Origin: Acanthosoma haemorrhoidale
Taxonomy: Eukaryota > Arthropoda > Insecta > Hemiptera > Acanthosomatidae
Assembly: GCA_930367205.1 (NCBI GenBank)
Contig: OV884013.1
Coordinates: forward strand, 90,335,333-90,399,332
Reading direction: 5' to 3'
DNA: 64,000 bases
Below, piece after piece: positions 1-11,010 of this stretch (the stretch's first letter is position 1; the number at the start of each line of letters is the position of its first letter). The notes beneath the pieces are model-generated. The model saw only the letters and a program-made list of their open reading frames with translations. It made no database searches and was not told where the DNA came from. The translations under genes and the position numbers were made by a program.

Positions 1-374
1 CAAAAAATATAACTGCAAATATAAAAAAAGTATGTAAAACCTGTGAAATATGTATTAAAAACAAATCCAGAGGGCAAGAAAAATATGGGCTAATGTCACA
101 ACTAGGGCCAGCAACAAAACCATTCGAAATAATGTCAATCGACACTATTGGAGGTTTTGGAGGACAACGATCAACAAAAAGATACCTCCACCTGCTTATT
201 GACCACTTCACAAGATATGCATTCATTTCAACATCAAAAACTCAGAGTGCCACTGACTTCATCAAGTTAGTAAATAATGTGCTGGAAACAGAGAAAATAG
301 GTATAATACTTACAGATCAATACCCAGGAATCAACTCAAGAGAATTCAAATATTTCCTAAGGGAAAAGGAGGTT
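1..374 (+). pseudogene. Duplicate integrase core fragment
   Basis: This piece encodes the last part of the H2C2 zinc finger and the first two thirds of the integrase core, including the Asp of SIDTIG and the Asp of LTDQYPG. It is the same sequence as 1837-2210. The copy stops at base 374, before the catalytic Glu, and runs into RT sequence. The reading frame is kept across the join, and a single TGA at 378-380 separates it from the RT. It cannot make a working integrase. An assembly duplication would look the same. Confidence 0.85.
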
Positions 375-2759
375 AATTGAATAATTGAAGAGTCCTATAG
401 TCCATTCGCAGCCCCCGTAACCTTAGCATTCAAAAGAGATGAAAACAAGCGATCAAGATTATGTATAGATTTTCGTGAATTGAACAAACTAGTTATACCA
501 CAAGCTCAACCATTCCCATTAATAGATGATTTAATAATACAAACAAGAAACTGCAAATACTTCACCACACTAGATATAAATTCCGCTTTTTGGTCAATTC
601 CATTACGCATTGAAGATAGACAGAAAACAGGATTTGTCACACAAGAAGGGCACTTCCAATGGACATGCCTACCCTATGGTTTAAAGACATCACCACCTAT
701 TTTCCAAAGAATTTTATCCAACATCTTAAGAAAGCACAATTTAAAAGACTTTTCAGAAAATTATATAGATGACATCTTAATTTTTTCGAAATCATTCACA
801 GAACATATAGAACATATAGAAAAAGTAATAAAAGCAATAGTCAATGAAGGTTTCCGATTAAAATTTAAAAAATGTACATTTGCAGCAGAATCAGCAAAAT
901 ACCTTGGACACATAATACAACACAATACAGTAAGACCAATAAAGGACAACTTAATTTCAATAAAAAACTTTCCAACTCCAAAAACCCAAAAGAACATCAG
1001 ACAATTTTTAGGAAAAATTAATTTTTATCACGAGTATATACCAAAAAGCTCGATATTGCTTGATCCACTGCATAAATTATTAAGGAAAAATGAAAAATTC
1101 TTATGGACGGAAGAGTGTGAAAAATCCTTTGCAGAAGTAAAGAAATTGCTATGTTTCCAACCAGTGTTAGAAATATTTGATAATGATTTACCAATAAGAA
1201 TTTATACAGATGCATCTCTAGAAGGTATTGGTGCAGTTTTGAAACAAGTACAAAACCATGGAAAAGAAAAGCCAGTAGCATACTTTTCAAAAAAATTAAG
1301 CGAACCGCAAAAAAGGAAAAAAGCAATTTATTTAGAGTGTTTGGCAATCAAAGAGGCATTAAAATATTGGCAATACTGGTTAATTGGAAGAAAATTCACT
1401 GTATTTTCAGATCACAAACCATTAGAAAATTTAAACATAAGAGCAAGAACGGATGAAGAACTTGGTGAATTAACTTACTATTTGTCACAATACAATTTTG
1501 AAATTAAATACATTCCGGGAAAGGATAATACCGAAGCAGATAGTTTGAGCAGAAACCCGGTATCAGAACCAATTGAAAATAAAGAAGAAATCCTAAAAAT
1601 AGTTAATTTGATAAAAATACAAGAAATTAAAAAAGATCAAGAGGAAAATAGAATATTACAAAACACCAAAACAAAATTAATAGAAAAAGATGGAGTGTTC
1701 TATAAAAAAGTAAGAAATAAAGAAAAGATAATTTTATCTGAAAACTTAAGTTTAGAATTCATTAAAGAAATACATTCTGAATGGTGCCATATAGGAATTA
1801 AACAAATGATGAATAGGGTATGCCCTTATTACACAGCAAAAAATATAACTGCAAATATAAAAAAAGTATGTAAAACCTGTGAAATATGTATTAAAAACAA
1901 ATCCAGAGGGCAAGAAAAATATGGGCTAATGTCACAACTAGGGCCAGCAACAAAACCATTCGAAATAATGTCAATCGACACTATTGGAGGTTTTGGAGGA
2001 CAACGATCAACAAAAAGATACCTCCACCTGCTTATTGACCACTTCACAAGATATGCATTCATTTCAACATCAAAAACTCAGAGTGCCACTGACTTCATCA
2101 AGTTAGTAAATAATGTGCTGGAAACAGAGAAAATAGGTATAATACTTACAGATCAATACCCAGGAATCAACTCAAGAGAATTCAAATATTTCCTAAGGGA
2201 AAAGGAGGTTCGATTGATATTTACAGCAGTTAATGCACCCTTTTCCAATGGTTTAAATGAGAGACTAAATCAAACTCTAGTCAATAAAATCAGATGTAAA
2301 ATGAACGAAAAAGGGAAGAAAAGAGCCTGGACAACAGTCGCTAAAGAATGTGTGGATAAATATAATGAAACAGAACATACAGTAACCGGTTTTCCACCCA
2401 AGTATTTATTGGATGGCACAGATACTAGCATTTTACCTGAAGAATTAAAAAAAAGAAACAATAAAGAAAACTGGATGAATGACAGTAAATTAGCCTTAGA
2501 AAGAACAAAAAAGTCTCATGAATACAACAAGAAAATATTTGATAAATCAAGAAAACATTGGGAATTTAACACAGGAGATACAGTATATATAGAAAATGGC
2601 AACAAATTGAACAGGAATAAACTAGATGAATTAAAAATTGGTCCCTTTGAAATAACAGAAAAGATATCAAATTCAATATATAAAATAAATACCGGAAGAG
2701 GAAAGCAAGAAACTGGATTCTTTCACATAACAAAATTACTTCCGATATTACCAGACTGA
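375..2759 (+). CDS. pol: Ty3/gypsy Pol: reverse transcriptase, RNase H, integrase (5' incomplete)
   Basis: This polyprotein copies element RNA into DNA and inserts it. The frame is open from 381 to the TGA at 2757-2759, about 790 codons; no proper Met start is seen because protease and the RT N terminus are missing. RT fingers/palm show LCIDFRELN (about 460-485) and the YIDD catalytic motif at 762-773. RNase H follows (IYTDAS near 1200, SDHKPL near 1410). Integrase has an HHCC zinc finger (about 1770-1890), a D-D-E core with SIDTIG, LTDQYPG and the Glu of NERLNQ (about 1970-2275), and a C-terminal GPF module near 2640. All catalytic residues I can check are kept and there is no internal stop, so this is a young copy. 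Codon use is very A-rich. Confidence 0.92.
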
Positions 2760-2783
2760 AAATTTTCAAAGAATTTTCACCTC

Positions 2784-2795
2784 AGAGAGGGGAGA
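2784..2795 (+). promoter_or_regulatory. Polypurine tract for plus-strand priming
   Basis: An unbroken purine run, AGAGAGGGGAGA, directly abuts the TGTAATG start of the 3' LTR and lies 25 bases after the pol stop. Position and composition are those of a retroelement polypurine tract. Confidence 0.75.
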
Positions 2796-3112
2796 TGTAA
2801 TGAAAGTGATCTCTCTTTCATTTGAATTTGCCGTGCTGCTTCCACTGGCCCCCGCCAGATGGAGCAGCAGTTATCAGATAGAGAAGGTTATGTGAGATAA
2901 CAGAACATGTAAATAGTGTGTAAAATAAAATAGTGTAAATAGAGAATTGATAGTTAGAAACTGTAATTGTCGTTTCTTTGTTTACAGGTAAGATTGTGTA
3001 AATCAATATTAATAATTGTTATAATATAATATATAGTGAATAAAATTGCTAACTTTGTTTACAGAGAAACTGATTTCAGTTTATTCACCCCACCTTCAAT
3101 AATTGTCTTACA
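2796..3112 (+). repeat. 3' LTR of the gypsy element
   Basis: The block begins TGTAA and ends TTACA, a 5-bp inverted terminal repeat with the canonical TG...CA ends, and follows the polypurine tract. It is 317 bp. It contains several TGTAAATAG-like short repeats and an AATAAA-like stretch near 3040. TA-rich DNA follows directly, so a target duplication of the TATA type cannot be told from the microsatellite. The 5' LTR partner is not in the window. Confidence 0.75.
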
Positions 3113-3170
3113 TATATATATATTATATATTAACTTTTAAATATATATATATATATATATAAAAGTTAAA
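3113..3170. repeat. TA microsatellite inside a palindrome
   Basis: An (AT)n run at about 3140-3160 is flanked by TTAACTTTTA (3130-3139) and its exact reverse complement TAAAAGTTAA (3160-3169). The whole 40 bp can fold as a hairpin or cruciform. A second TA stretch at 3112-3129 adjoins the LTR end. Confidence 0.7.
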
Positions 3171-4215
3171 GCCAGAGGCAAGTTTATGTTGTATATTTGA
3201 ATTCCTATTCAATTCCCTATTCCTATTCTAATTCCTAATTCCCTCTTTCCTATTCTTTCTTTAAGCTTAACTGCCGACGATTAACATATATATTTATGAC
3301 TGTAGTACTTAAACCATTATTGATAGTTTTTTTGGTGTTTACTTATTTATGATCTTATCTATTCCTAGTTAGAGATAAAAGCTTTTTGCGAATGGAAATG
3401 AATATTAAAACTAAAAATCAACTAGAAGTGACGAAAGTCAACATACTCGGAGATCACGGTAGTATGATTGGTAGATAGTGTGTATAAAAACATTTTTTAT
3501 AGCAAAACTATAAATAAAACTTATATTTTTATCATTTAATAATGAACTATAATAGTTTCAAAGCCATCTCAGTTTGCTCAAATGCAGGGGGAAAAATATT
3601 CACACACACGTGACATGCCACTATGAATATTCCCTTTAGGGGTATTCATGTAGTCAAATGCTCTTTTCGCCACAATATTATTGACCATAGTTTTCTTCAG
3701 GCATTAAGAAATAAAATGTAATTTGCAGCAATTTCACGGATGAAACGGTGAATGTAATGGATACATTTATATTAAGCAAATCCTGGCTGTAGTTACGATC
3801 TCGAAGGTACTAATGTATATATCATATTATTATCCATATTGCCTGAAAACAATTTAGGAATTAGAAGGAATAAACTTAATCGTGAATAATTAGTGCCTCG
3901 TGGGAAAGCTGATTGCTTCCGATAAGCGACTTCCCTGAAATATGAAAATATTACAAATAATTAATACATCTTTAATAATCAAACTAACGTTATAAAGAAT
4001 TTTATTATAAAAGAAGTTTAAAATATCTTCTCAAATACTTATACTACTAATCCCTTAACACTTGACTGAGTATTTAGGTTGAAAAAGGAAAATAGGATAA
4101 TGTTGCAGCTTCCATTACATAATTTGATATGTTCAGTACATATGAAATCATAAACAATTTATTTACTTCACTTAAGAAAATGTCATATTGGTAAGGAAAT
4201 TTAGAGCCCACCCAC
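3171..4215. other. AT-rich non-coding sequence
   Basis: No gene, RNA or recognisable repeat was seen. It lies 3' of an Apcdd1-like exon on the minus strand and is best read as the following intron; no exon encoding the expected next segment of the domain was found in it. Confidence 0.5.
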
Positions 4216-4442
4216 CTGCCATCTCCCTGGTGGTCCACAAGTGAGGTCTTGGGACAGACTCGTGACCAGGCCTTCGTCGTGGAGCGTGAGGGAGGCCCTG
4301 AGGACCCTGAAGTCGTAGTCGATGGCCCCAGGTATCCTTTTGCGAGTGACTTCGCTGAGTATGCCTTCTGCCGAGGCGGTCAGGGTCGGGGATGTGCACA
4401 TGGCGTCTTGGTAGAACTTGAAGTCGGCCTGCCAAGAACTGC
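4216..4442 (-). CDS. Apcdd1: Apcdd1-like gene, internal exon (second half of the second APCDD1 domain)
   Basis: APCDD1 proteins are membrane-anchored antagonists of Wnt signalling with two APCDD1 domains. On the minus strand an AG acceptor (4444-4443) opens a 227-bp exon of 2 + 75 x 3 bases and a CAG/GTGGGT donor (4215-4214) closes it. The frame reads through SSWQADFKFYQDAMCTSP, then a Gly-Ala-x-x-Tyr-Asp-Phe block, and ends Asp-Leu-Thr-Cys...Gly-Arg-Trp-Gln. Spacing of the two cysteines and the closing Trp-Gln fit the second domain of vertebrate APCDD1 as I recall it. The exon is much richer in G+C than its flanks. It starts in phase 1, which matches the exon at 11010-10842. It could be a pseudogene exon, but both borders and the frame are intact. 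Confidence 0.78.
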
Positions 4443-7400
4443 CTGTAAATGTATATCGATAATTTGTATTATTGAATGTTTCAACGAAAAATATAAGTTA
4501 GATGAATTTTTCATACTTAGGTATAGTGAATAAAAAATTGATTATATTTAATATTTGTTAAATTATATGAACGATGATGAGCTTGAAGTTGAAGCAAAAT
4601 ACTAGAAAACTATGAGTAATTAATAAGATATCGATATGTGATTCAGCTTATATTGGTGTTTAACCAGCGATAATAAATAAATAAGTGGAACCGCTTAATG
4701 AATTTGTAAATGTAACAATTGCATTCGACAAATGACTTTGAAAAATGAGCCGGAGAGTAAATAATAAAAAGTAGACTCTATTTTTAGCAAATGTTTAATC
4801 AGAAAGAATATCCACCCGGTGATGGTGAAGAACTCATATACTTGCCAAGAATATAAGACCAGTAGAAGTCACACATCTATGCCATAAACATACTAAATTA
4901 TCCAATTTTTTCGTAAAGAGATTTTTAGACGTTTTACTTGAAAGAAATTAGACAAATCCAATCAATTGGGAAATTTATGTTATATTCAAAATACTTCGAT
5001 TTTGTTGAACATACTTTATTATAGCCTAGCCTTAAACGACGGATAACCTACTCATTGACAAGTAGAAAATGGAAAAAACAGATTAGCCTTTCTCCATCAA
5101 CAAGTTCGTTCATGAAGAAGTTAACTGGGCATCAAGTTAAATTCGGTTTTTAAGCAAGGAAATTGTAAACCTCATTTTGGGGGGGAGTCATTAATGTAAT
5201 TGTACCCCTCTATACACTATAGAATTAGGTACGTGCACACAACTATACCCCAAGGTGGGCTGACTGCAAGCAAAGATAATATTGCCACATTTACAACTAT
5301 TCATGTATCTCAACTACACGGGCATCAAGTAAATGGCATAATAGATACGAGATATATCTACTTAGCTATATTAAATTTAGTTTAGTAGGGAATATACTTC
5401 ATTGTTTGAATTAGCTAATCTGGCGGTTTTTATTTTTATGTTTCGTTTTTTTTATAGTTGTCACTGGTCAACATATATTTGTGTAAAGCAATCTTAGAGA
5501 ATACCACATGCCAAAAAATGTTCCCTTATCAGTGAATCTATCTTGGTGTAGATTAAATCAAGAAATGCAGGAAGTGGCCAGGTTGGCTGAAAAAAAAAAA
5601 TGTTGGATTAAGGTGAGGAACGTCACAGAAAAATTGTTTGAGAAACTCATTATAATTACACTAGCAAACACGGTTTGCATTCAATTCACATATGACATCA
5701 GTTTTTCACCCCATGATTTTCCTTTGTACAAGAAAGTTATTGCTACTTTTAACGATTATAGCATATTTCACTGCTCATTAAACGCTATAATGTTAACCAT
5801 ACCTGACATTATATAGTATCTGGAATTCTAAATTTAGATCTGAAAACTTGATTTCTATATAACAGCGAGAGTTTCGCCATTTCGTATTGTTATTACGATT
5901 TATTTGAAGTACGGAATAGTACGGAGTAGTTTCTTTTTAGTAACGCGCGAAATTCTACAGTGATTCATAAACAGGGTTTATAGTTTTTAAAATACAAAAA
6001 TGAAATCCTATATACTGTTAGAAGACATCCTAATTACTGATGAACGTTCTCAAAACCGCCAGTGCGAATCTGAGGAAACATTTTCTCTTCGGTCTTATGC
6101 CGTTGCGTGATTATGAAAGTCAAGCTTTGAGTCATCGGTGAGAACCGAACGGCCTGGTTTCATAATTCCCTTTATAAATAATCCAATATTGAAGTTCCCC
6201 TGAGAAGTGGAAAGGGTGGAATCGTGCCCCTCCCAACTCCAATATGGACCGTCCCCTTAACTGAATCATCTAATACCAAGTTAATATCATTTGGCCACTC
6301 CGATACGATTCAGGGACTATCTAATAAGGATCGCTTGCTTTAACACAACTCATGGGTACCTATATACTCCATACGAAAATTCTATTAAAAATTATTTTAT
6401 ATCTCGTCACCTGAGTTTTGTCTCGTAAGTGGATCTTTATTGTTTATGTATAACCAAAAGTAAAAATCCACCAATCGCTATGAAATGGTAGTGAACCCCA
6501 ATTATGAATCGAAGCTAAACTTACAAACGCGTTTGCCTAGCGCTAGCTCGTCAGCACCTTTTAACTACTAAAATCAATGTGGTTATCAACCTTTTGAGAT
6601 ATTTTTATATAATTTTCTTTGGTTTACTAGTGGAACGTATAATAAAATAAAAAAATAGCAAATGCATTTGCTCTGCTTTCATATACAGAGCGTAAACTAA
6701 TGCTCTGTAAGTATGTTGTGATACTATTTCTTAACATACTATGTCAATCAATTCGTACAAGTGTCTTAAAAGTATTTCATTTATAATTGATGTAGCAACA
6801 AATATAGTGTGTATAAAAGAATAGCCCTATAAAAAAGTGAGGGTACAGAACCTAACTTAAACTGCTTATTTGTATACATTGTTACCCTTGATGAACCTAA
6901 CTTGAATTTAAAGGATAATTAAGCACTGTTTCCTTTTATGACTTTTAATTTACAGAAATGATTCTTCTCTATTTTTTAATAGTTTCAATTACTAAACAAC
7001 AAACTTAATATATTTATTACAATGCGTGAGGAAGACATTGCATAATTAGTGACGTAGTTGTTAAAACCAACCAATAGGGCAACGCCTGAATTGCTGACGA
7101 GATTGGACAGACCCGCTTGACCGAACTGTCGTGAAGGGTAGGTGTAGCGTTGGCCCCTTCGTCTTTAGTGTCTTTAGTTCGTATTTGTGTCCTTCCGTTA
7201 TTTATGATTAATATTATCATTTTATTTCCGAAAAGGCTTTGGCACCTAGGTCAATGAATATGAAGGTTGTGCTTAATAATTAGGTGACATGGAGATATTT
7301 CTAAATCAATTATAGTATAGGTTAATGAATATTGATTGGTTTTCCTTAGTGCATTAAAAATAATCAAAAGAATTTTATAGGTCTATATCGGTGGTTTCTT

Positions 7401-10400
7401 TTTGGCATAAATTATTTACCAGGTAACCTAAATAAATTTAAAAAAATCATGAAAATAAATCAATAAGACCACTCCCTTTTTTTATTATGCTCATTTTCTC
7501 ACCAAGGTATGAAATTCTGCATTGAATAGTGAAAAAAACAAAACAGACATAATGGTGTGCTTTTATTTATTAAATTATAATCAATACAAAACAACCTAAC
7601 TACGCTGGTCACGCACAAAGGGCCTCTCTCTCACTCTCTCTCTCTCAATTATCATCGTGTTCAACACAATATGCATTCAAAAAACAAATTTGTTTTTTTC
7701 CTTTTTTAATTGAGACCAGGTCGTGGGGATATCACTAATTCTTGAAAGCACTGTTTGGTCATAACAAGTAATCTATACGATAGTAGTTTGTTCATTCTAT
7801 TCATTGATTCTGTGTAAGGACAATTAATCATCATACCTCCTCCTAATACTATTAGTGAAGCGGATAACCCTCAGGATCAGAATAGAGATATATAAATATA
7901 CATCCCTTACATCATAGTAAAACATAGAAGAGAAGTTAATTTCTACAAATCGTGTGGATTTATTCGAATTTCGTATGGAACTAAAATATATGAAAAGCAT
8001 GTAGTTTGAGGATCATTGAGATATTTTCGAAATAGGGAAGAGAAGGAAGACAGTGAAGGTAGGCACTGAGAGGATATAGGTGGGACTGGATTCGTTCCCC
8101 TCTCCAAGTCAGGACTGAAATAGGAAACCCCCGTTCCGTACCAACCCCACATCCGCTGGGATATCCGTTCTTTCCCGTCTGGCCACTGCATTCATCATTG
8201 TGATGAATTATTATGTTCGTTTTATGAAACTTTTTCGGCTTGTATCCCTCTGCTATGATTCATATTACACATTCTTATTTCATCAGAACAATCTTATTCT
8301 AGTCCGGAAAAAAAAGGTAATCCTTCGTTTAGAAGTGTGTTTTTTATTATATTACCTGTTGTTGCACTGTTAATAACTTCCTAAATCATTAATTACGAAA
8401 CTAATTAATAATCCGTTTGTGCGTTATAAGTTGTTTGTTGTATGGTATAGGGATGGAACGGATAAAATGTCCGATTTAAATTTTATTTTGAAACTAGTGA
8501 GACTATTACAGAGCCCTCTTACTATTCAAAAAAAGACAAATTTTATGAAATATTGAAAGAAAATGTACATCTGAATGTACACAAACAGTGTTATTAGAAA
8601 ATTGACTGTATTATAGATTGATATTACACAGGATAACTGAACGAGATAGAGTGTATATATGTTATATAAACATTTTTAAATTGTCCGATTGAAGTTAAAC
8701 AAATTATAACTGGAATAAGGGTTTGTTTACGTTGAAAGAGTAACGTGTAACGCATTTTAAAACCTGTAAGTGTACAGGGGCATTGTTTATATTATCGCTT
8801 AGATCGATTCCGAATTAGTCAGTCCACGTATAGTTGTTGCCAAAGTTATATTCTGGGTGATATCGTCAAAATAATTGTTAAACTTGAATGTAATTATTAT
8901 TTTCGATCAACTTAGTGTTTTATTGAAACATTATTTTTTTCTACCTTCAAACCTCCAAAGAAACCTCTCGACATTACGACTACAATCGTTTTATTACGAC
9001 GAACGGTGATTCACCTACAACTTGGATTCAACAACACCGGGCTCGGCCATCCTTTCAGGACTTCAGGATTCGAACTTCATTAACAACCAAGGCACACAGA
9101 CCTCATCTTAAGTTCGTAAAGCTCTTATAATTTCTACTATTTAACTAAAGGGAATTATTAATAAAAAATAACTCCAATTTTATCTTGTAAATTTAATGTT
9201 TTACATGATTGGACCTAAATCTATGTGGATATAAGAACAAGTTACAAACAATTATCATCTTGCAATTTCATAATTTTATATTAGTCCATGGAAAACACTT
9301 ATAATCATATTCATTTTATTTAACATTTAAACTAAAAATTTAAAATCACCTTTCACGCTTTAATCAATAAATTGGCCTGTCGACAAAAGAAACAATATTG
9401 TGTAATGTTTTGGATTATTGCTCCACCCACCCTTACACTAGAACAGAATCGAAACCAGTATTTACAAGAAATTCACAACAAAATGAATGATAATAATATT
9501 AGTCATATTTTAATTTAAGATACTTCTCTGATTGCGTAATTTAGACTTAGTAATACAAATCATAGGTTTTATTAATTTTTTTTACAATAAGAAAGGAATA
9601 ATGATTTTAGTTTCAATATTTTTTTTCTTCATGTTTTTGTTTAAGACATTTTTACATTGAACATTAGTGACAAAAAAATAACTAGGTTTTATTTCAATAT
9701 GTTCAGGAGAATCAACATTTTATTTCATTATTAATTTTGAACGAATATGTTGAAGTTTACACAGATAAAATTCGGTAAGATTAATTTATTTTGTTTTTAC
9801 CGGTTTCCTAGTTCCTTTTTTGATTTGGACATAACAATATTTTTAGATTAATAAACTTTCAGAAATTAATATTGGTCTACATAATAACGAAAAGGAAGGA
9901 CGAATCAGCTCTTATCAGGTAAGCAGGTTTGCGGTTCAGATAAATACCGCCAGTTCCCTTACAAGGTAATTATGAGTCTATTATGTGGTCGAATTCCCTC
10001 GTACCTCTTTAAAGAGGAGTTGTTTGTATTCCAGGATGATACAATGTTTTTTGGTTCCAGCAGGTTTCCAAACTTTTTCCTAATTTCTAGATTAAAATAA
10101 TTTAGATTTTTTTTATTAATTGAGTTGTTTGAGTGAATACTATAGGGGTCTAGCACCCTTTTACATAGAAAATTGAGCTGTGAATTTATATAAAATGGAA
10201 TCGCTAGTGTTTTCACCAAATACAACAATGTCCAATCTTTTCTGCTAAGTAATAGCGAAGGCTCTCAAATATTTACGTACAAGGTTTAAACAAGAGACTA
10301 ATCGAAAATTAGTTAATACGCAAATCAGTAGATTTGTCATTTTCCTATATTATATTTAATCAACTTTTCTATGAATCGATTATGTAAAAAAAAAAGTATT

Positions 10401-10841
10401 AGTTTAACACATAGGAATAAAATGATGAAGGTGTAACTTATAGAAACGATATCGAAGGATAATTACAAAAGCGAGATATTTTTAAGACTTATTAAATCTT
10501 TGTTTAAAATCTACCAGGTGGTTTTCAACGAAGCCTTTTGAACAAAACATTTGTGAGCTACTTTAATTGATAATTTATTGATTACATTCATATTTGCTTG
10601 AATGAGATTAAGTTCATTTTAGTAAACATTTACAGATATTTGAAAAGTCTCAAGTCCTAGTTTCCAACAATGTAACTAGTTCTAAGAAAGGTCTAAATCT
10701 GGATATGTAAAATCGTCATTTTTTTTTTTTACTCATGAGCTTATCAAATGAATAAAATCTACAAAACGTAACGTAATAATTAAATTAGCTTGTCGAACCA
10801 TATGTTAAACTATAGTTTTATAGGAGCTGTTAAAGACTTAC
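4443..10841 (-). other. Intron of the Apcdd1-like gene
   Basis: This 6.4 kb AT-rich stretch lies between two matching splice borders on the minus strand: a GT donor at 10841-10840 and an AG acceptor at 4444-4443 after a moderately T-rich tract. Within it I see no further exon of the gene, no RNA gene and no identifiable transposon. A short CT microsatellite lies at about 7620-7650. Confidence 0.6.
7618..7650. repeat. CT microsatellite
   Basis: A run of CTCTCT-type dinucleotides, slightly interrupted. No other feature adjoins it. Confidence 0.7.
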
Positions 10842-11010
10842 CTGATACTCTAAGGCGCCTCTTGAGAAATAGACCCATGGGCCTAACCTCACACCTTGTG
10901 GACACCCACTCTCCAGCCATGTTGAGCGGCCCAGCCCCAGGCACAGCAAGTCTTGGCGGCTGTCTCTCCGTCGATCTTTCGACAGACAGGCAGATCTCAC
11001 AGCCCACCGT
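10842..11010 (-). CDS. Apcdd1: Apcdd1-like gene, internal exon (start of the second APCDD1 domain)
   Basis: On the minus strand a CTTTTTCAG acceptor (AG at 11012-11011) precedes this 169-bp exon and a CAG/GTAAGT-like donor (GT at 10841-10840) follows it. The frame contains the motif NMAGEWVSTRCEVRP and then FLKRRLRV; the Gly-x-Trp-Val-Ser-x-x-Cys-Glu-Val-Arg-Pro signature is characteristic of APCDD1 domains. The exon ends one base into a codon (G), and the next exon at 4442 supplies GC, restoring Gly. The joined product reads from this signature straight into the Trp-Gln-Ala-Asp segment, as the family requires. About 30 residues before the signature are a less conserved linker rich in Pro, Gly and Arg. 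Confidence 0.82.

Larger units (their letters stand above)
1..3112 (+). mobile_element. Rearranged Ty3/gypsy LTR retrotransposon, 3' part
   Basis: From left to right this holds an integrase fragment (1-374), a reverse transcriptase-RNase H-integrase frame (375-2759), a polypurine tract and a 3' LTR ending at 3112. Domain order RT-RH-IN is that of Ty3/gypsy. Bases 1-374 repeat 1837-2210 with no difference that I could see, so the element has been joined head to tail with part of itself, or the assembly is collapsed here. Gag, protease, the start of RT and the 5' LTR are absent; they may lie left of the window or be lost at the join. The element ends in a TA-rich microsatellite, consistent with insertion at a TATA target. 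Confidence 0.85.
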
